Source: a virus. From it: 33,905 nucleotides of DNA. Under the pieces are notes generated by a model. The model was not told the origin of the DNA. It worked only from the letters and a program-made list of their open reading frames with translations, and made no database searches. Positions 31,809 to 33,905 of this stretch are shown here, one piece after another. Made by a program: the position numbers and the translations under genes. The first letter of the stretch is position 1; the number at the start of each line of letters is the position of its first letter. The stretch is from positions 1 through 33,905 of IMG/VR virus record IMGVR_UViG_3300009184_002272. One strand, given 5' to 3'.

Positions 31809-32369
31809 ATGAGTACAACCCCACTTTATTCACAAGAAGTTATCAATATCGGAGCCAATCCAAACGATGGTGAGGGCGATCCGTTACGTGTTGCGTTTAG
31901 CAAAGTCAACAATAACTTCTCTAATCTATTTCAGACGTTTCTTAACTCTACAGTAGCGTACTCCTTTGGTAACACAGCTGGCCAAGTAATCTTTGAAACC
32001 CCTGCAAATACGTTCACCCAAGGACAATTCTACATCAAGTCTACTAACGGCGGTACACTAGTTAGCCAGACAATTCAGTTGTACGCTCAAATCAAGAATG
32101 ATCTTACTGATGTCAAATTTACTGGATATGGCTCAACCTTCTTCGGAAATGCAATCTCAAGATATGACATGAACGTGAACAATCTCACTGGCAATGTACA
32201 AATTTTAGTCAATCCTTTGACTTCTGATGATCTAACTCACTATGTTGCTTCGCAAATCATGTGGGAAGGTCCAAACGTTTCGGGAATGTATTTGGGTGCT
32301 GATGGTTATGTTGATGGTGTACTATCAACTGAAACAGATGTTCCTATCACAACCGAGCAGTCATCATAA
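31809..32369 (+). CDS. Putative virion structural protein
   Basis: A 186-residue protein beginning with INIGANPNDGEGDPLRVAF and KVNNNFSNLF, a motif I associate with tail, fibre or baseplate-associated proteins of T4-like phages. The rest is beta-rich (Thr/Ser/Gly/Asn), typical of fibre domains. It is driven by a late promoter with a good ribosome site. Exact place in the virion is unknown. Confidence 0.6.
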   Translation: MSTTPLYSQEVINIGANPNDGEGDPLRVAFSKVNNNFSNLFQTFLNSTVAYSFGNTAGQVIFETPANTFTQGQFYIKSTNGGTLVSQTIQLYAQIKNDLTDVKFTGYGSTFFGNAISRYDMNVNNLTGNVQILVNPLTSDDLTHYVASQIMWEGPNVSGMYLGADGYVDGVLSTETDVPITTEQSS

Positions 32370-32370
32370 A

Positions 32371-32763
32371 ATGAGAGCGCATGAGTTTATAACAGAATCG
32401 ACGGGTTCAATCCAACCTGCAGTAGAGCGCACCCTTCCTGCTGCTTGGGTAATCGACAAATTAAAGAACAGCGATTTTTATGCACAATATAGATTTGGCG
32501 TATCGTTAGCAGGAGCAAAAGGTGCAGAACAGCGTAAGAAAGACGATGTGCCAGAGTTTGCTAAAGAAACTCCTTGGGGAGAAAATTTAGTTGTAGTATC
32601 GTATGCAGGTAGAGAACCCTTGCAAAGTTATCTTGATGATGCGTTGCGTGAAATGGGACTAGTATCCAGTGACGCTAAACTAGTTACTACACCAAAGAGT
32701 GAAGAACCGGCCGATACCGGTACTAAAAGCACGTTGCCTCCATTCAAAGGATACAAGAAGTGA
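32371..32763 (+). CDS. Putative packaged protein with capsid-targeting-like N-terminus (copy 1)
   Basis: A 130-residue protein starting MRAHEFITES. This resembles the T4 capsid-targeting sequence MKTYQEFIAEA both in the EFI core and in the I-x-E cleavage site (ITE|S, residues 7-9). The rest is soluble, with a VVVSYAGREPLQSYLDD segment and a Thr/Pro/Lys-rich tail; no enzyme motif. I start at 32371, one base after the previous stop; a long upstream frame exists but would cover the virion gene. Its stop overlaps the GTG of a sister gene with the same N-terminus. Confidence 0.65.
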   Translation: MRAHEFITESTGSIQPAVERTLPAAWVIDKLKNSDFYAQYRFGVSLAGAKGAEQRKKDDVPEFAKETPWGENLVVVSYAGREPLQSYLDDALREMGLVSSDAKLVTTPKSEEPADTGTKSTLPPFKGYKK

Positions 32764-33143
32764 GAGCGCACGAGTTTATAAACGAATCCAAAGAAGGCAA
32801 AGTTTCTAAAAGAGCAGCACAAGCTACCCGAGGCATGCATAAAGTGCGTGACGCCGGCGGGTATGACAGAACATATCATCTTAATCGATTAGGAATGGCA
32901 ATGGCTTCTGCTGACGGCAAAGACAAAAAGCCTGTACAAATGGATTCAGCAAGTTGGGTAGAAAAATTTAATACAGTTCATCCATACACCGAAGCAGAAC
33001 ACAACATGCTTCATCAAGCTATGAACACTATTCCGACTGAACACAAAGCTGCGGTTCCCTTCAGCAAAAGCCTAGAGCTAGATAGTACAAATAAAAATAG
33101 TCCAATTGCTTCAAGACCTAAAGATTTCCGCAAGAAAAAATAA
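32760..33143 (+). CDS. Putative packaged protein with capsid-targeting-like N-terminus (copy 2)
   Basis: A 127-residue protein from a GTG start (GTGA overlap). It begins MRAHEFINES, the same tag as its upstream neighbour, with INE|S as a possible prohead-protease site. Beyond the tag the two proteins differ: this one is basic (KVSKRAAQATRGMHKVRD), has SWVEKFNTVHPYTEAEHNML and ends KDFRKKK. I recognise a similar protein type in T4-like cyanophages, function unknown. A DNA-binding internal head protein is plausible. Confidence 0.65.
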   Translation: MRAHEFINESKEGKVSKRAAQATRGMHKVRDAGGYDRTYHLNRLGMAMASADGKDKKPVQMDSASWVEKFNTVHPYTEAEHNMLHQAMNTIPTEHKAAVPFSKSLELDSTNKNSPIASRPKDFRKKK

Positions 33144-33162
33144 TTCTCTCGCTTGATTAGCG

Positions 33163-33170
33163 CATAAGTA
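33163..33170 (+). promoter_or_regulatory. Putative late box CATAAGTA
   Basis: CATAAGTA, 5 bases (atttc), then ATG at 33176. Same variant and spacing as at 12031. Confidence 0.45.
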
Positions 33171-33175
33171 ATTTC

Positions 33176-33883
33176 ATGCAAAACTTAATCGATATCAACC
33201 AAACACTCGACTTGATTAAACTCAAGTTCTACAACGAATGGCTTTATACTGCCCACATCCACGATGAGGGAGATAGTCAATTTCACAAAGTCTTGACTAA
33301 ACAGATCGTAGAGACATATGTTGACCCTCTTAATCTTGCCAAGGACGCAACTATCCTTGATCTTGGATGCGGCCCGGGTTACTTTCTTGACGAAATGTCT
33401 ACTAGAGGCTATACTAATCTAACGGGAGTAACACTCAGTCCTGGAGATCAGGAACTATGCAGAAGCAAGAACCACACCATCAAGGGCTATGATTTATCTT
33501 TCTTGCCACAACAATATGGATATTATGACGAGTCAGTGGACTTCATCTTTTTGCGTCATGCTCTAGAACATAGTCCGTATCCTATCTTCTCGTTAATGGA
33601 ATACAATCGTGTTCTTAAGCAAGGCTCAAAGATTTACATCGAAGTTCCTGCCCCTGATTGTGAAAGACAGCATGAGTTCAATCTAAATCACTATAGTATC
33701 TTTGGTTCTACTCAGTTGACTGCGTTACTTACTCGTTGTGGATTCAATATCGATCAGTTCAACAATCTAGAGTTTGATTTGTCAGTTCCTAATCCGGAAA
33801 CTCCAGATGAAGAACCAAAGAAGATGACGGAAAAGTATTACTGTATTGTTGCTACTAAAGCAAGACCTCTTGATATTAAGTAA
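33176..33883 (+). CDS. Class I SAM-dependent methyltransferase
   Basis: A 235-residue protein with motif I ILDLGCGPGYFLDEM (~62-76), an acidic-type second block (GVTLSPGD), DFIFLRHALEHS (motif post-II, ~121-132) and LKQGSKIYIEVP. This is the small-molecule/sugar Methyltransf_11/23 layout. Target unknown; it could act with the glycan-modifying island although far from it. No Shine-Dalgarno; the ATG is at the predicted +1 of a late-type box. Only 22 bases remain after the stop. Confidence 0.8.
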   Translation: MQNLIDINQTLDLIKLKFYNEWLYTAHIHDEGDSQFHKVLTKQIVETYVDPLNLAKDATILDLGCGPGYFLDEMSTRGYTNLTGVTLSPGDQELCRSKNHTIKGYDLSFLPQQYGYYDESVDFIFLRHALEHSPYPIFSLMEYNRVLKQGSKIYIEVPAPDCERQHEFNLNHYSIFGSTQLTALLTRCGFNIDQFNNLEFDLSVPNPETPDEEPKKMTEKYYCIVATKARPLDIK

Positions 33884-33905
33884 TATACTACTAAAGAGTA
33901 AAAAA

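Noticed and set aside
32242-32370. N-terminal extension of the first capsid-targeting-like protein
   Set aside because: The extra 43 codons lie out of frame inside the virion gene and would bury the MRAHEFI start that is shared with the next gene.
1-33905. CRISPR arrays, insertion sequences, integrase or attachment sites
   Set aside because: I saw no regularly spaced short repeats, transposase, integrase or tRNA-end duplication; the only tandem repeats are those within the 1455-residue gene.

Overview
The window looks like part of the genome of a large, strictly lytic, T4-type tailed phage (marine or freshwater type). The evidence is: T4-style late promoter boxes (TATAAATA, GATAAATA and close variants) before many genes; two proteins with an N-terminus resembling the T4 capsid-targeting sequence; DHFR and thymidylate synthase in the usual phage nucleotide cassette; an Rz/Rz1-like spanin pair; and long chains of genes joined by 4-base ATGA/GTGA overlaps. 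A circularly permuted tmRNA gene with the tag ANDNNAYEDLALAA points to an alphaproteobacterial host or gene donor. No terminase, capsid, tail-tube or polymerase gene is present, so exact taxonomy is open.

Layout. 0-17.1 kb is a glycan/metabolite-tailoring island on the plus strand: two SGNH-hydrolase-like genes, a UDP-sugar dehydrogenase fused to a putative sugar-transfer domain, a B12-type radical SAM enzyme, a half-size DegT/StrS aminotransferase homologue, a PRMT-like methyltransferase, an amidinotransferase, a 2OG-Fe(II) oxygenase fused to the same C-terminal domain as the dehydrogenase, a 34-residue basic protein, a NodU/TobZ-type carbamoyltransferase and a 1455-residue repeat protein. 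It ends at a convergent methyltransferase-like gene. 17.1-20.2 kb carries sigma70-type promoters, a secreted small protein, the permuted tmRNA, two small unknown genes and an FG-GAP lipoprotein. 20.2-24 kb has a possible RelE-fold protein, a second 2OG oxygenase, a minus-strand sulfotransferase and a 684-residue multidomain protein that looks like a processed polyprotein. 24-28.3 kb has an A-type Fe-S carrier, a MoxR AAA+ ATPase with its DUF2201/VWA partner, and small unknown genes. 28.3-33.9 kb has DHFR, ThyA, an epimerase gene fragment, spanins, a virion-type protein, the two capsid-targeting-like proteins and a methyltransferase.

How the parts may work together. The first half encodes chemistry typical of decorated sugars (oxidation, amino and guanidino transfer, carbamoylation, methylation, hydroxylation, sulfation further on), probably acting on a surface or virion glycan or a small metabolite; the substrate cannot be read from the sequence. 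The second half is nucleotide metabolism, host takeover, packaged proteins and lysis.

The most unusual signals are these. (1) Many genes have their ATG exactly at the predicted transcription start of either a T4-type late box (5-base gap) or a consensus sigma70 promoter (6-base gap), which implies systematic leaderless translation. (2) A phage-borne permuted tmRNA keeps its G3-U70 alanine identity pair. (3) The 684-residue protein has its domains separated by [I/L/V]-x-E|A motifs that match T4 prohead-protease sites. (4) The 1455-residue protein contains an exact-period 807-base duplication of four repeat types.
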